Below are positions 34,610 through 46,367 of a stretch of DNA of 64,000 nucleotides, piece by piece. Below the pieces are notes generated by a model, which was given only the letters and a program-made list of their open reading frames with translations, searched no databases and was not told where the DNA came from. Each line of letters starts with the position of its first letter. Within the stretch, counting starts at the first letter, position 1. Made by a program: the position numbers and the translations under genes. The DNA comes from Neoechinorhynchus agilis (lineage: Eukaryota > Acanthocephala), in NCBI GenBank assembly GCA_051530055.1, contig CM121341.1, forward strand, positions 12,276,001 through 12,340,000, given 5' to 3'.

Positions 34610-35407
34610 TCAATAGATGTTTAGAGCGACGCAAAGCAACTGTGGAGATTTAAATTTCCAAAAAGGTTTCCACTTACCCATCGAGCAGGATCTTTTCGCC
34701 TCGCCTTGATGGCATAATCGTCCGCATTCATTAATGCCCGGAAAGAGTCCGTAATAGAAATATCCGAGTGGTCTATATAGTGATACCTTTTTCTTTAAAG
34801 TCTCATTGGGGACTCCATGAGTGTTCCTCTCGCATAAGTGAATGAAACAGGTCCGCCAGTCACTTACCGTTTCCAAAACGATGGGTAAATACGAATACAA
34901 GATAGCTATTTTGACGTAAGGATATATCTCGTCGAAATATCGGATATTCGTATTATCCACAATGACGGCATTCGCTCGATGTTGGCTCACAGCACGTAAA
35001 GCACGACTGCGACATTGAAGATGAGCTTCATGGATAAGGTTAAAGTTATAATTGTAGGTTTTTGTGTCAGGATCAATGAAGAAATGATCAGCAGAACACA
35101 CTAAATGTTCCGGATACTTACGACATAGCTGGCGACTGATGTAGCTTTTTCCGCTTCCAGGAAGTCCTCGTAAAATGAACATTACTTTGGTTTGAAGTAG
35201 GAACCGAACTGTACGTTTGTCGTTCAATACATTGTTTAAAAGAGATATTTCTGTTTTGGAAGATGGTGAGCAGGTGCAGGTTGATTGAGAGAATGCTTCA
35301 GTGCTCATCGACTCTATAAATGAAATTCGAAAGTAAATCATTCTTGAACTTAATATTAGTGGTTTAGTGGCAAATATATTTGTACTCTTTAAACATGTTT
35401 TAGGCAT
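34610..35407 (-). CDS. CNPase/N4BP2L-like P-loop NTPase
   Basis: A 265-residue single-exon frame with an AAA_33-type P-loop fold. It has Walker A at FILRGLPGSGKSYISRQL, then SADHFFIDPDTKTYNYNFNL followed by IHEAHLQC (family: FSTDDFF....Y.Fd...l.eAH..n), then ANAVIVDNTNIRYFDEIYPY (family: IIIDNTN...wem.pYv) and RNTHGVPNETLKKK (family: RN.HGV....i..M). The stretch SLYRPLGYFYYGLFPG is closer to CNPase (FLPLYFGWFL) than to N4BP2L. Members are polynucleotide 5'-kinase-like or CNPase N-terminal domains. No CNPase 2H phosphodiesterase motif follows. The first 80 residues are low-similarity; internal Met codons (MIYFRIS, MSTEAFS) are alternative starts. The exact reaction is not known. Confidence 0.72.
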   Translation of the reverse strand: MPKTCLKSTNIFATKPLILSSRMIYFRISFIESMSTEAFSQSTCTCSPSSKTEISLLNNVLNDKRTVRFLLQTKVMFILRGLPGSGKSYISRQLCRKYPEHLVCSADHFFIDPDTKTYNYNFNLIHEAHLQCRSRALRAVSQHRANAVIVDNTNIRYFDEIYPYVKIAILYSYLPIVLETVSDWRTCFIHLCERNTHGVPNETLKKKVSLYRPLGYFYYGLFPGINECGRLCHQGEAKRSCSMGKWKPFWKFKSPQLLCVALNIY

Positions 35408-35970
35408 TTATAAATGGAAGATGCTATAGTTGAGCTTAAAGAATTGGCGATTTCTAACAAGTCAAATTCACCAGAGAAATTGCTCCCTGCCACCGGTAAA
35501 GAGCGGGAATTTGGATTTATAAGAGTCCAAAATTAGCAGACAAAATCACGGGTCACCGAAATTTTAATAATATATCTATCGCTTTAAGCTTGAATAACGA
35601 GCAAAGTTAAACTTTCAACACTGTCATAGCGTCGCTAACAATATCTTAGGTTCCATTATTAGACCGCTCGCATAAGTAAATCGATCAGTAGATAACCTGG
35701 GATGGAGAAAATAATTTACAATCGCAATTGCGAGCTGTGACCGTTTTTCCTAAATCGACCGAATTCTAGAGCATTTAAGCCGGAAGGGTATTTCGTCGGT
35801 TTCTGTTTCACCCAAGAATTAATTTTCGTTCCTTTGAAACCTATACAATTCGAAACTAAAGACGTACTTAGAAATATAGTCAAATTTGAGAATATTGTAT
35901 ATTTTCAAACCGTTATACTTAAAATTGATCTTATGAAATACTACTCGATTTGCCAGCCGTATGATTGAGC
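35408..35970. other. Intergenic region
   Basis: Between the P-loop gene and the inverted-repeat element. AT-rich, nothing recognised. Confidence 0.4.
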
Positions 35971-36363
35971 AGGTTTTGTTTTTTAGTTGACACTTTGGCG
36001 GGTTGTTGTAATGATAAAGAAAAATCTTTTTCGACATTCTCGACGCGAGTTGGATTTGTTGCCAAGGACTCGGTGGAACTATCTATCACCGAAGCACTAC
36101 CTATATCCCTGGCGGTTGGAAGGGGATGGCGCTTCCGTAGACAATGCGAGGGGGAGTTTTGAATATCAGCTCCGCAAATTCCAGGAATTAATCAATAGCC
36201 TGGGCGAACTTCCCGCTTCGATGTCGCTACTTTAACACATACTTTACATCTTCACGTGCCTTTGTAGATTCCTGAGGAGGCCGTAAAACGACCAAAGCTT
36301 GAGAATAAAGATTTTTCTTTATCATTACAACAGCCCGAACAAGTCTCATTTAAAAACAAAACC
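35971..36363. mobile_element. Inverted-repeat element, family B, full-looking copy
   Basis: About 393 bp with terminal inverted repeats of roughly 60 bp. The left end starts AGGTTTTGTTTTTTAGTTGA and reads on through GGGTTGTTGTAATGATAAAG. The right arm, read on the minus strand, gives AGGTTTTGTTTTTAAATGAG then CGGGCTGTTGTAATGATAAA. The middle has no transposase. One arm of the same family recurs at 7672-7726, in each unit of the 12640-13665 array, and weakly at 3097-3130. This is a non-autonomous DNA transposon family of this genome. Confidence 0.88.
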
Positions 36364-37545
36364 TGATTTAAAATTGAGCACATCTTGAAAGACTTAAGGG
36401 GAGATGTGAAATAGGTAACGAAAACCAAGTAGAGAATTAACCTGAAAGCAAATTATTGGGCAATCAACGCAAAAAAACTGTAATTGCTTAAATCGAACAT
36501 GAACCTTATTGATTTTAGAATTATCCCTTTAAGATAATTTAGAGAAATCACATACTCATGGAGAGTTAGAGGATGTTTTCGCTGTAATTAATTTGAGGAT
36601 AGCACAATCTCGTAGGAATTGTTTGAAGAATAAATATGATTTAAACGGAACTGAACACTACCATTTTTGTGATTTTGACTCGCTCATGGATGTAACAGGC
36701 TCAAAAAAGAAATCAATCCATTCTGATATTTAATCAAAAATAGTAAAGTTCAGTTTTGTTTCTTAGATAACTCTCAGGCGTAGTAGCAATTATTGACCAT
36801 GTAAAAAGGGTCCACCGTCGTAAGCCATCCAGTGGAACGCGCATCATTTTCGTCAAAATTTTCAAATAACCTACTTAAAGCGTGAAAGGTACCTACAATT
36901 TTTGATTAAATTGGTGTTGAAATTTGGATTCTGCATCACTTAGGACTTGATTTATCAATCGCAATATAAAACCATAAATTGAGTTGAAATTATTTTCGGA
37001 TTCTTATAGTCGATTTATTCTTTCTAAATTTCTCAAGATTTAAGGGAATAAACGAGAAAAGTGTTGGTAGATTATTGTTTAAAGATTGCTTAACGATTTT
37101 AGAAACTGACGTCATGATAGAGAATATAAATCATTGCATTGAATCGGAGTACGATTGCTGTATATTTGCGAACTAACGTATATTTTAAAGCTAAAATAAA
37201 TTGATGGCGGAAAAACAAGAAAGTTTAAAAACGTGGAAAGTTTTCTATTTCGCATTAGACTTTAAATGCGAATTGAGTACAACAACGGTCTCTTATTATT
37301 AAGCGCATTAATACACTAAACGGGATTCGGACTTTACTTTTATATTATTCGATTATTCAAAATACAAAAGCAGGCATACTTGCTGCGAACAATCCCGTGG
37401 AGATTTTTTCTAGCAAATTAATAAGACTTCGCACATCTGCGAGCATTTGTTTCGTAGATACTTGAAGTTGTTTCTTTTCCCCCGTATGCTGCGCAAGATA
37501 TCACTCATGCTCGTTGTTTTACAATATCGTCAAAACGCAATTGCG
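36364..37545. other. Intergenic region 3' of spastin
   Basis: AT-rich, no gene or repeat recognised. Likely contains the spastin 3' UTR on the minus strand. Confidence 0.4.
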
Positions 37546-40406
37546 TCAAGCTAAATTTCCATAATTTTGATTCCATTTGAGATAGGAATCAACCAATTGT
37601 TGAGAGACGGACGGCCGTATGTTTTTCATCGCTTTATCGAAATCAAGGGACTCTATTGGTCGAAATTGGCGACTGTCGTTTATTTGCTCAAGCTGTTTTC
37701 TAGACATTTCCCGAACTGGTTGAAGAGCAGCATCTTTTGCAAGCTCTGTAAGGTCACTAGCGGAGTATCCTCTGGTTAATCTACGTTTCCATTTATTTGG
37801 GAAAGGTTTAAAGCGGTCAGACTCACTCTGCCAATCTTTGCATTTCGGCTTCTCCTATGCAACAATCATGAGCACTTAGTAGACTACGAAGCAGGCATAA
37901 TCTGGCACTAAAGTTTGGCATCCCGACGTAAATGCGTTTGGGAAACCGCCTGATTATTGCAACGTCCAGTTCCTGAGGGCGGTTGGTTGCGCCCATCACA
38001 ATTAATCGATCAGTTGGCGATGTCGATAACTGAATGAAAAAGATCCGGATTTGATCGAAAACTTTCAGGGCGATAAAAATGTAATTGATGGACGAGCTTT
38101 GTACAAAAATGTCACAAAAAAATGTCAAAGGGATTAGAGCACAAGTGGAAATAAAATAAAAGATGTTACAACAAGGGGATTTAACGGATTACTATTCGCT
38201 ATTGCATCATTAATAGGTATCTTCAAGAAGGAAAAAGGTTTTTGAAGAAGGCAGTATGAAGTGCAAAGAGAAATTCAGCGGGTTTAAGGTGTTCGGATAT
38301 TAATAAAAGAAGTCGTGATGGAACGACAAAATTCTAGACGATGTAAAAGAGAAGCAAATGAGGTTTTTAAAATGGAGACAGAAGCCTCAGATAAATATTG
38401 AGGATGATTTCGATGGCATAAACGGGCAAAATGATGTTAGTAGAAAATTATTAGTATGATGAATTAAAGAGCATGCAAAGATTTGAAAACAACATAACTC
38501 AATGGAAGGATATGGATTTTATGCGAAAGTGAAAATAAGGGGAAAAATAAGATGAAGTTAAGGTTGGAGCGAGATATCTTAAGCTTGCGAGAAAAAGAAT
38601 CATTGCGGAGAAAAAATCTGACAAGAAAACTGAATGGAATCCAAATAGATTGATACACTATGGCTTAGAATTGTTGTTAGATTAATATTATGGGTTGGGT
38701 TAAAAGAAAAAGATCAATGGATAGCAAAGGGCGACTAATTTAGGAAGTGAATCGAAATGGGTATTATTTCCGATAAACAAGATCCGTCCTTTAGACCATT
38801 ACACCAGGAAGACAGCTGAGTGATCCAGAGCCGTGGCGTGAATATTCGTAAATGCATGTGAAAGTGGTGTAACAATATAACTTCAATACAAAAAAAAGAA
38901 CTAAGGCCACAATTGACACATTAAATTAAAGAGAGAACACAAATAAAGGTGTAAATTAAGACGAAATAAAATTGTACACGATTCTTGATACTATAGAGAC
39001 TTGTTGCAAGCACACAATTAGACTTGCAAACGTCTTTAAGAAAGGATTTGAAAGGTCACATAATCAAATGACATGTTTAAAAGGCTCTAACATAAATCCG
39101 AGAAAGCAAGACGATAACATTTATAGGGTTTAAATGCATAGCAATTGAAAAATTTGAACTTCTCCTGTATTTAAGGAAATTTAAGTCGAACCCAATTAAA
39201 TCGATAATAGAAAAATTATCACATAATTCAATGTCAAAAACGAAGAGTACTCACCCCATCAAATCTGAGAAGAAACTCAGTCTTCATCCTCCGACTAGCT
39301 TCATGTTCGGTATCTTTCCTTTCGCACAAAAACGAATCCACTTCATCTGCACAAAGCAATGGGAGATTATTTACCTAAAAATAAAAAATATCTACCTATA
39401 AAAATCACCGACGGTTGAATTTCCCGAGCTACCTCGAACAAAGATCTAACGAGTTTTTCACCTTCACCAACCTACACGAGTCTTTAAAAAGATAGACAGA
39501 ATTAGATAAAACTCACATATTTTGAGGTCAGTGTCGAAGCGCTAATATTAAAAAAGTTACATTGGGCTTCCTTAGCAACGGCACGTGCCTATTTTAACAC
39601 TCTTTTATTAACTGATTATTTGTTTTTGAGCTTACGAGCATTGTCTTGCCATTTCCTGGAGGACCAAACAATAAAATACCCTTTGCTGGAGACCGCAGTC
39701 CAGTAAAGACCTAAATTGAATAAAGTTCGTATTTCCTTTTTTTCAAAAAGATTCCTTACCTGCGGTTTGAGCGCTGGTAAAATGACGGTTTCGTTAAGGG
39801 CTTCCTTAGCTTTTTCAAGTCCTACAATCTCTTCGAAATCGGTCGACGTGGACCGCTCAACAATTTCATCCAAAATGATCTCTACTAAGCGCTTTTCCAC
39901 ATTAGGAATTCTAAAAACTCGTTTCCCCTCTGACTTCGTGGCTTTTCCATAACTTGGAGGACTATCTTCATACGTTGTGCGATTTCGGCTCATCGGTGTC
40001 GTTGGTCGCGAAAGTTGTTGCTCTAAAATAAATCAGTTTATTAAAGAAGATGGGCAGTATATGCGTCCGAAAATAACCTAGCTCAGTTAACCGTGTTCGA
40101 ACACTTTTTAAATTAAACTATTGATCAGTATTAAAAGATTTCCTCTTGACTGAACAATAGTATATCTTTAATTTTTGCCTGGATTTGTCTCGCACCGACA
40201 CTCGATTGATCGTAGCCACGAACCGTTATTCGTAGCGACGCTTCAAAGTACTCAGCTCCTTGTCTGTAGAGCGGTAGAGCGTTTCTTGGGTTTCCGCCGG
40301 ATTCTTCAAGTTGAAGAGCTCGATTGATAGCATCGTACCCCAATTGAGATAACTCATTGACTCGTGAACTCGCTTTTACAGCCACCGGACTTGTGTACGC
40401 ACTCAT
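37546..40406 (-). CDS. SPAST: Spastin, microtubule-severing AAA ATPase
   Basis: Spastin forms hexamers that cut microtubules by pulling tubulin tails. Eight exons (40406-40151, 40022-39760, 39710-39636, 39588-39517, 39471-39396, 39346-39255, 38029-37827, 37780-37546) total 1272 nt, 423 residues, all in frame. An MIT domain lies near the N-terminus ([32 protein letters not shown]). Then comes the AAA module: [20 protein letters not shown], Walker [12 protein letters not shown], pore loop [16 protein letters not shown], Walker [27 protein letters not shown], sensor [12 protein letters not shown] with the arginine fingers RRFPKRIYV, and [20 protein letters not shown]. The C-terminal helix ends [19 protein letters not shown]. 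The start at 40406 (MSAYTSPV) is the first ATG before the MIT domain and omits the hydrophobic hairpin of long vertebrate spastin. Intron 6 is 1225 nt, against 46-128 nt for the others. Confidence 0.94.
38100..39254. other. Long strand-asymmetric spastin intron
   Basis: The bulk of spastin intron 6 (39254-38030). The plus strand is strikingly purine-rich, so the transcribed RNA is pyrimidine-rich over about 1.1 kb. No coding or transposase motif is visible. A tRNA-like A-box stretch (CTGGTGTAATGGTC on the minus strand near 38800) may be chance or a SINE trace. Confidence 0.6.
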
Positions 40407-42048
40407 CAGAAATCTGAAGTGACCAGAACGTGGCTTTGCTGCGCGGAAAACACATAACGAACGAAGTATCCGCTTTCCGTAATCCACGCGGCTGATACTA
40501 CCCTCACGCGGCTCTGACAAATTGTGGAAATGTTTTCTTAGATATTTGAGGAAACATGAACTTTGGAGAACCACAGAACTAAGTGAACAAACATTCGGTT
40601 TTTTTGGATTAGAACCGATTACAATGATTGAAGAATGCTTTTATCGTAATTCAAGCGTGCGGTTTCAAGAAATTGTGAAATTATTTGATTGAAAAATCGG
40701 AAAAGACGGAACATTTGGAAAATCATGGCCCTGGGAAGCGACTACTGAACCACTGGTTCCTATCAACGAACAAAATTATTTCCTACGGAAAGATAGAAAA
40801 AATGCCTTTAATAATATATTAATGTTACAGTTTGCTCCATTGTAGATAACTAATTGATTTCAGCGAGCGTCGGAAGCTAGAACATTCTTTAAGAATTAAA
40901 TTAGACATTAAGGAGGAAGAATAAAGATTCGCAAATCCTTTAATCAGATTCTACAAATTGAGAATACTTCAAGTCTCACCTTTAATGATGTAAATGGGGA
41001 ATCGTACCGTTTGTGATTGTCAGGGATTACTCGCGAAATCGCATAGAAAGAATTTCGGATGTTCAACTACATGGTTTTTTATTTACTTTTGCCTAAATTA
41101 TTGTAAATAGTCTAAAATGGCAAAGTTTATCTTCTTCATCAGACTACTTTGATATTCGCGCCCTTCATTTGATAGGTTAAAAAATAATTCCGGATCGAAC
41201 CCGTAACCCACTTAAAAATCAAAAACCGCATTCTTTGAACAAATCTGAACTCAAGTGTTCATGAGGACCCATAGGAGAACATGGGTTTAATTCTTTGTTA
41301 AGTAACAAAGAAAGGTGTTATTATAGACAATTTTCGTCGGGGTGAATTTGATTCGAGTTTGGCGAACGCACATATTTAAAAACTTACAAGCAATATAACT
41401 GAAGAGGTAAGCAAAAAGCCTACGAAATATTTTAAAATAAATGATCAATACCAACAGCAATCCGGGGGAAAAACATCGCCAAACTCGAAAGGTTATTATT
41501 ATAATTAATATCAGGTTCTAGGTTAATCTGTTTTGTTAAAAGTAGTTAGCGCGTTCTTTTATTGGCAAAATTTTCTTATTAATACGAACATTCGTGAGTA
41601 TTTTTAGTTTATAATCATGCGCAAAATATGTTGAGCTTATCGGTGGGAAAGTAGAAGTTTTTGAATGCGTGGATTGTAGTCAAAAATTAAAGGTGTGCTT
41701 TTTATTGCATTGATTGATACTGATTAATAGCGCTTTTAAAATCGAACAAAATCTAGTGTCGATTTAAATTTTTTAATTCACATCGTCTTGGCAGTTGGAT
41801 ATCTCTGGAAATTAAAAAACTCATTATTCATTGCGCTTTAATATAAGTCAAAGGTACTAGATTCGTGTTTAAAAAGTCTGTGATTTATTTTATAGAGCAA
41901 GAACTCTTCTCGGCGAGACGAAAATGCAAATTGTGCCGTGCGAGGGAATGAAATTTTGATTATAAAGTCTCTTTTTACCTGTATTCGTCTGTAAATTGAA
42001 CATAAAGAGTTTATTCCTTAGGATTAATATTTTCTCAACAAAAAGAGT
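40407..42048. other. Intergenic region 5' of spastin
   Basis: An open frame extends spastin upstream to 40574 without an ATG, probably 5' UTR. The rest, 40600-42048, is AT-rich and featureless to me. Confidence 0.4.
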
Positions 42049-42865
42049 TTATAAACATCCACACCACCGCTCTGGATCACTTAGCTGCCGTCCTGATGTA
42101 ACGGTCGAAAGGACGAATGCAGCGTTCCCTCGTTGTACAGCCAGACTTATGTTTTGTAGGATGAATGCTCCTGATCTCGGATCGTCAGTGATTCGTCTCA
42201 ATCTCTTAGACAATTGCTTGAACAGTTCCTGTGCCGCGGTACCAAACGACCTGGGTGTCTCGACGCCAAAGGGAACAAAATATTGATTTCGACTCAGGTC
42301 CCTGTATTTTGTCCTTTTGCGTTCCTCAGCGGCAGTTGCTGCTCCCCCTGGTTTAATGGCGGCGAATTTTATGTTGATGGCTGCGAGTGGTGTCCCAGAG
42401 AAGGCATTTTCCTTCTCGGCATGGGAATACAGTGACACCGTCCGGTATACGGCCATAGAGTCGGCAAAGATTGCTCGGCTCTAGGATGTTGGGCGCATTC
42501 ACAGTATTCAGGGCACGGCTAAGAATTTCGTTCACTTCGGCGTGTCGTCAGTACCTTCCTCTCGATTGCCGACAGACGAGACCGTGGAATCCCGATGGTT
42601 CCACGGTCGCTCCGCAACGGCAGCGATGGGATGTGCACATCGGTACTCCAAGTCTCAGGGACACTGCAATCCTTTCTGTCTCGTCGGAGACGATTGGGAT
42701 AGCGTTGAGCCAAGCACCCGATTCTCTTGTAGAGACTGCCGCTAATCGAGTTCGGTTCACCAGGCCACAAGAATCTGAAATTAAAGAGTTATGAATTCTC
42801 GCTACCAGGGGTGAGTCCCAAACTGATTGCTTGCAACTTAAAACGAATAAAAACTTTAAGATCAA
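42049..42865 (-). mobile_element. Decayed non-LTR-type retroelement, post-RT region
   Basis: Reads, over more than one frame, a coding region commonly found after the reverse transcriptase in invertebrate retroelement proteins. Motifs include WDSPLVARIHNSLISD, STRESGAWLNAIPI, LRLGVPMCTSHRCRCG, LEPSNLCRLYGRIPDGVTVF and ITDDPRSGAFILQNISLAVQ followed by RGNAAF. The end QLSDPERW matches the tail fragment at 17415-17457. The RT itself is not present. The upstream end is continued by an inverted copy (42978-43026). It is an old, broken copy. The precise clade is uncertain. Confidence 0.65.
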
Positions 42866-43026
42866 CCCTTTTTAATTTTCGCTGCATTTCTTTTTTTCTA
42901 CAATTTATTTAGCTTATATTAAACATCTGTAATACTTTAAATTGAAATGTTTAAGCGATGTGGAAATTTATCTGCCATTGCAAGCAATCAGTTTGGGACT
43001 CACCCCTGGTTGCGAGAATTCACAAC
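42789..43026. repeat. Inverted repeat, arms about 48 bp, spacer about 140 bp
   Basis: Left arm 42789-42838 (ATGAATTCTCGCTACCAGGG then GTGAGTCCCAAACTGATT) and right arm 42978-43026 are inverted copies with one or two mismatches. The left arm is part of the retroelement coding region (QSVWDSPLVARIHN on the minus strand) and the right arm encodes the same peptide on the plus strand. This is therefore an inverted piece of the element rather than an ordinary short inverted-repeat transposon. Confidence 0.85.
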
Positions 43027-43701
43027 CGATTTCGGTGGTGACAACGTATGGTAAAAAAACTAAAATTGTTTGAATATAAAGTAAGCGATTAAAATATTTC
43101 AGTGGTTTTCCATTTTTTCATTAAAAGCGAACTGGTGAATTTTTAACCGGAATCTTCACGTCCGTAGATGTCAGTGGAATTTATCCTGCTTCTAACAAGT
43201 TACATTGCTAACAATAGTATTTTGAACTCGTCAGCAAAGTGCTTCTGGTGAGATAAAACCAAGAACGTGTAAGATTGACTTTATGGATAAAATAAAAAAT
43301 CTTACGTAATTCCGTTTTATTAACGAAGATTGAAATTTGATTTGGTGTGATCGATTCACATCTGAATTATCGTTGCTTCTAAATTGAACGGTATACGCCA
43401 ATGTATTCTTTTTTATTTAAAATGTTAGACCACGAGACTACTTTTAATTTTTTATTGAATAGTTATGATTACCGAACTGCACGGCATTGAACGTTCAAGA
43501 ACGAATTACTTTGTCACCTTTGTCCTCTCAAAAGCATCCACCGACACATTTTACTTGCAAAACTTGAGTAAAAAACATGCATTGATTGTACGGTGTTGTT
43601 AAGATGAAGTTTTCCATAAAAAGTCGAATTTTAGCGATGAAGAAACTAATTTTTTAACTCATGCATACGAATATTATCAATATTGCACTATCACATTGGG
43701 C
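43027..43701. other. Intergenic region
   Basis: Between the retroelement relic and the SLC7 gene 3' end. No feature recognised. Confidence 0.4.
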
Positions 43702-45601
43702 CTATCCTTCTTGACTTACTGAATTGGACATCTTCTGAATGGCGCAAACCACTTTATCTACTTTAGAATTGAAAGGCTATCTAATTAAAATTTGTTTTAC
43801 CTGTCATCTGTTGAACTTGAGGCGGTTGTATAAGAACGCAGAATACAAAGTAGAATATGAGTCCTCCCAGAATCAAAGCGAGACTACCGGCACAAGCCGC
43901 CGGTTCGCGAATCAACGATAAAACCACAATAAAGGTCATTCCAATCAGAAATACGATTGGAAACACTAAGTTGATCTAATTTGGACAAAAATCAAATTCA
44001 TTATTAGACTATAAAATGCTTTCAATCAAAATAAAACGGTAAAACATTGAAAGTTTCGATACAAACCTGTTTCTGTTTACTTGGAATTTTTCGATTTTTC
44101 CACCTTAAGTAAAAGTAAGCAGTTGACGTTATACAATAAAAGAACGCATGGCTGAAAGATGTCATGTTTATGAGGAAAATGATTGAGCCGATTGAAATGT
44201 AGACAATTGTAAATAGTGCCTATGTTTAGGAATCATATAACTTTTCGTTTTATGTTAGAAAAAAGCTTAACCAAGACCACGATCGATATTAGTGGTGTGA
44301 TATAATCAACGCTGATCATTGCCATAATAATGGGCATATGACCATTCCTTGCGGCACTGAATCCGATTCTGTTTTTTTAAATAAGTTAAAACAAAAGGTA
44401 GGTTTTAAAAAATATACCTGGTAAAAGCGAATAGTGCACTGTTTAGAAATCCAAATACCGTTAGAGATACAAGAACGGAAATGACAACTCCCAGTGGTTC
44501 GTAAAGCGCTCTTAATGCGGTCTAAAGAATAAGTCGGAAATTAAAATTACAAAATAAAAACCATTTTTGTTACTCACAACAGCTATCGCCGGTGATGTAA
44601 TCGCCTGCTCGATTGGAATCATTGCAAAATATGCGATATTTGTTAGAATGTATTCTGAGATTTCTCCTTTTTTTTCGGATTGTTTATATGAAAAACAAGA
44701 AACCGTCAGACGAAAGAGTAATGACCGTTCCGAGTCCCATGAATATCGATCGTGGTAAATTTCTAGTTGAAATAATCAAAATAAAGAGCCATAAAGATTT
44801 TTTTAAATAAATACGGACTTCTCAGGATCTTTTAGCTCCTCAACAACATAATTAAGAAAATTCCTAAATCGTATAAGATAAATTCTGATTAAAAGCAATA
44901 ACTCACCATCCATTAAAAGCAAATATTGTCCCATAAAAAGAAATCACGATATCAAGTGGCTTGTCTGTAGTTGATGTGAACCCATCTTGATAGTATTTTC
45001 CACCACCGATTGCGAATGCATAGATTCCAGCAATTAGTATTCCCACAAGTGCTATGAATTTCCCGGCAGCAAATAAGACCTGTATTCTAGATGCCCATAC
45101 AACGCTCCTGCAGTTGATGTAAGCAATCGCAGTAAGAGCTAAAATTGCGAGGATGTATCTAGGAGGTTGTGGTATTGAACACGGGAATATTGCAAGAAGA
45201 AGATAGTTTGCAAATGAAAGTGAACCGGCCGCAAGTGAGGAAGGAGAACCGAGTACAATTCTTGTCCAGGCGAACATAAACGCCACTGGTGCTCCGTAGA
45301 TTCTAAGAAGATATTCGTAGTCGCCACCTGTCTTAGGCATCATGACCCCGAGTTCAGCGTACATTAGAGCTCCACAAATAGCCAACATTCCTGATAGTGC
45401 CCAAACTATAAGTGCGACAGGGATTGATCCGCAAAGTTTGAGAACTTCACCAGGTGTAATGAATATTCCACTGCCAATCATTGAACTTACGATGACGGAT
45501 ACACCGTCCATCAAACCAAGCTCTTTTCTTAAGATGATTTTTTTATCCTTCCTGGGTGCATTATTGGCGTTTTCATTCTGCGTTTGATCAGCTGTAATCA
45601 T
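43702..45601 (-). CDS. SLC7-family amino-acid transporter (LAT light chain type)
   Basis: A 12-span APC-superfamily exchanger. Exon 1 (45601-44907) reads LGLMDGVSVIVSSMIGSGIF then ITPGEVL, the family's unwound TM1 substrate motif GSGIF. It continues with YAELGVMMPKTGGDYEYLLR and ISFYGTIFAFNGW. Later exons read LNYVVEELKDPEK, NLPRSIFMGLGTVITL, ILTNIAYFAMIPIEQ, GVVISVLVSLTVFGFLNSAL, RIGFSAARNGHMPIIMAMI and LVFPIVFLIGMTFIVV, ending MTVVCAIQKMSNSVSQEG with TAG at 43702. Introns are 39-60 nt, GT-AG. One intron (about 44703-44664) leaves an insertion SSDGEISE between two membrane spans. In LATs a conserved Cys in the TM3-TM4 loop pairs with the SLC3 heavy chain. I do not see it in the usual place, so partner use is open. 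Confidence 0.9.
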
Positions 45602-46367
45602 CTGCGTGCAGATATCGACGGGACGATGAGCATTTTAAACAAAAAGTGAGAATTCTTGGTGAATGAGTGTACTCAAATATGCACTTACATCTTCTGAGCT
45701 TATAAAAGAATGAGTTTTAACGCCTACAAAATGTCTCGAAACAATGAGCGTCAAAGTATGAAACATTTCTCCGGGCTTTAAATATAGATTTTTGCGCGGA
45801 AAGCTCAAAAAGATAGGGCACACTTGAGAAGAGAATTGGCAACCAAACTTTGAAGGAGATCCTCTAATATAGTGCTCTTTTGATCGCTTTTTGTTCGCGA
45901 AACAGATTATACATGATTTTCACTTGGAGTCATTTAAAGTGAATGCACAAGCACCAACTACTTCTTCGAAAAAAACAATTTTAAAGTGAATGCACAAACA
46001 CCAACTACTTTTTCGAAAAAAACAATTTAACTGATTGATTTAGTGGTTGCGTTGCTCCGTTTAGCTCACTTTAATTATTTTGCCATTAATCCGGTTATGA
46101 TTATTCAAAACATTTAAATTTATTTTTACATCTGCTCAATTTTGCATTTAAAATCTACACAATTGAAATCTCAATCAGTTCTAAGAATGCAAAAAATTTC
46201 TTTAGCAATAAATTTAAATTGATTTTCGCGTCGCTCAAGGTCAAAGACAAAATATTTTTTTGTTCGCCATCAACGATTCGTGAAAGTCCTACTTTGAAAT
46301 TGATATGTAACGATATTCTATGAGTACAATCACCAATATTTACACTCATAGCTTCCATTCAATAATT
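45602..46367. other. Intergenic region with a small tandem repeat
   Basis: Contains a two-copy direct repeat of about 45 bp at 45937-46027 (AAAGTGAATGCACAAGCACC and TTCGAAAAAAACAATTT in each copy). Otherwise featureless. Confidence 0.6.

Noticed and set aside
38790-38830. Second tRNA-like A-box (CTGGTGTAATGGTC) inside the spastin intron
   Set aside because: No B-box or acceptor stem; probably chance, or at most a SINE trace.
42519-42794. Plus-strand frames opposite the retroelement relic
   Set aside because: They are shadows of the minus-strand coding region, which carries the recognisable motifs.
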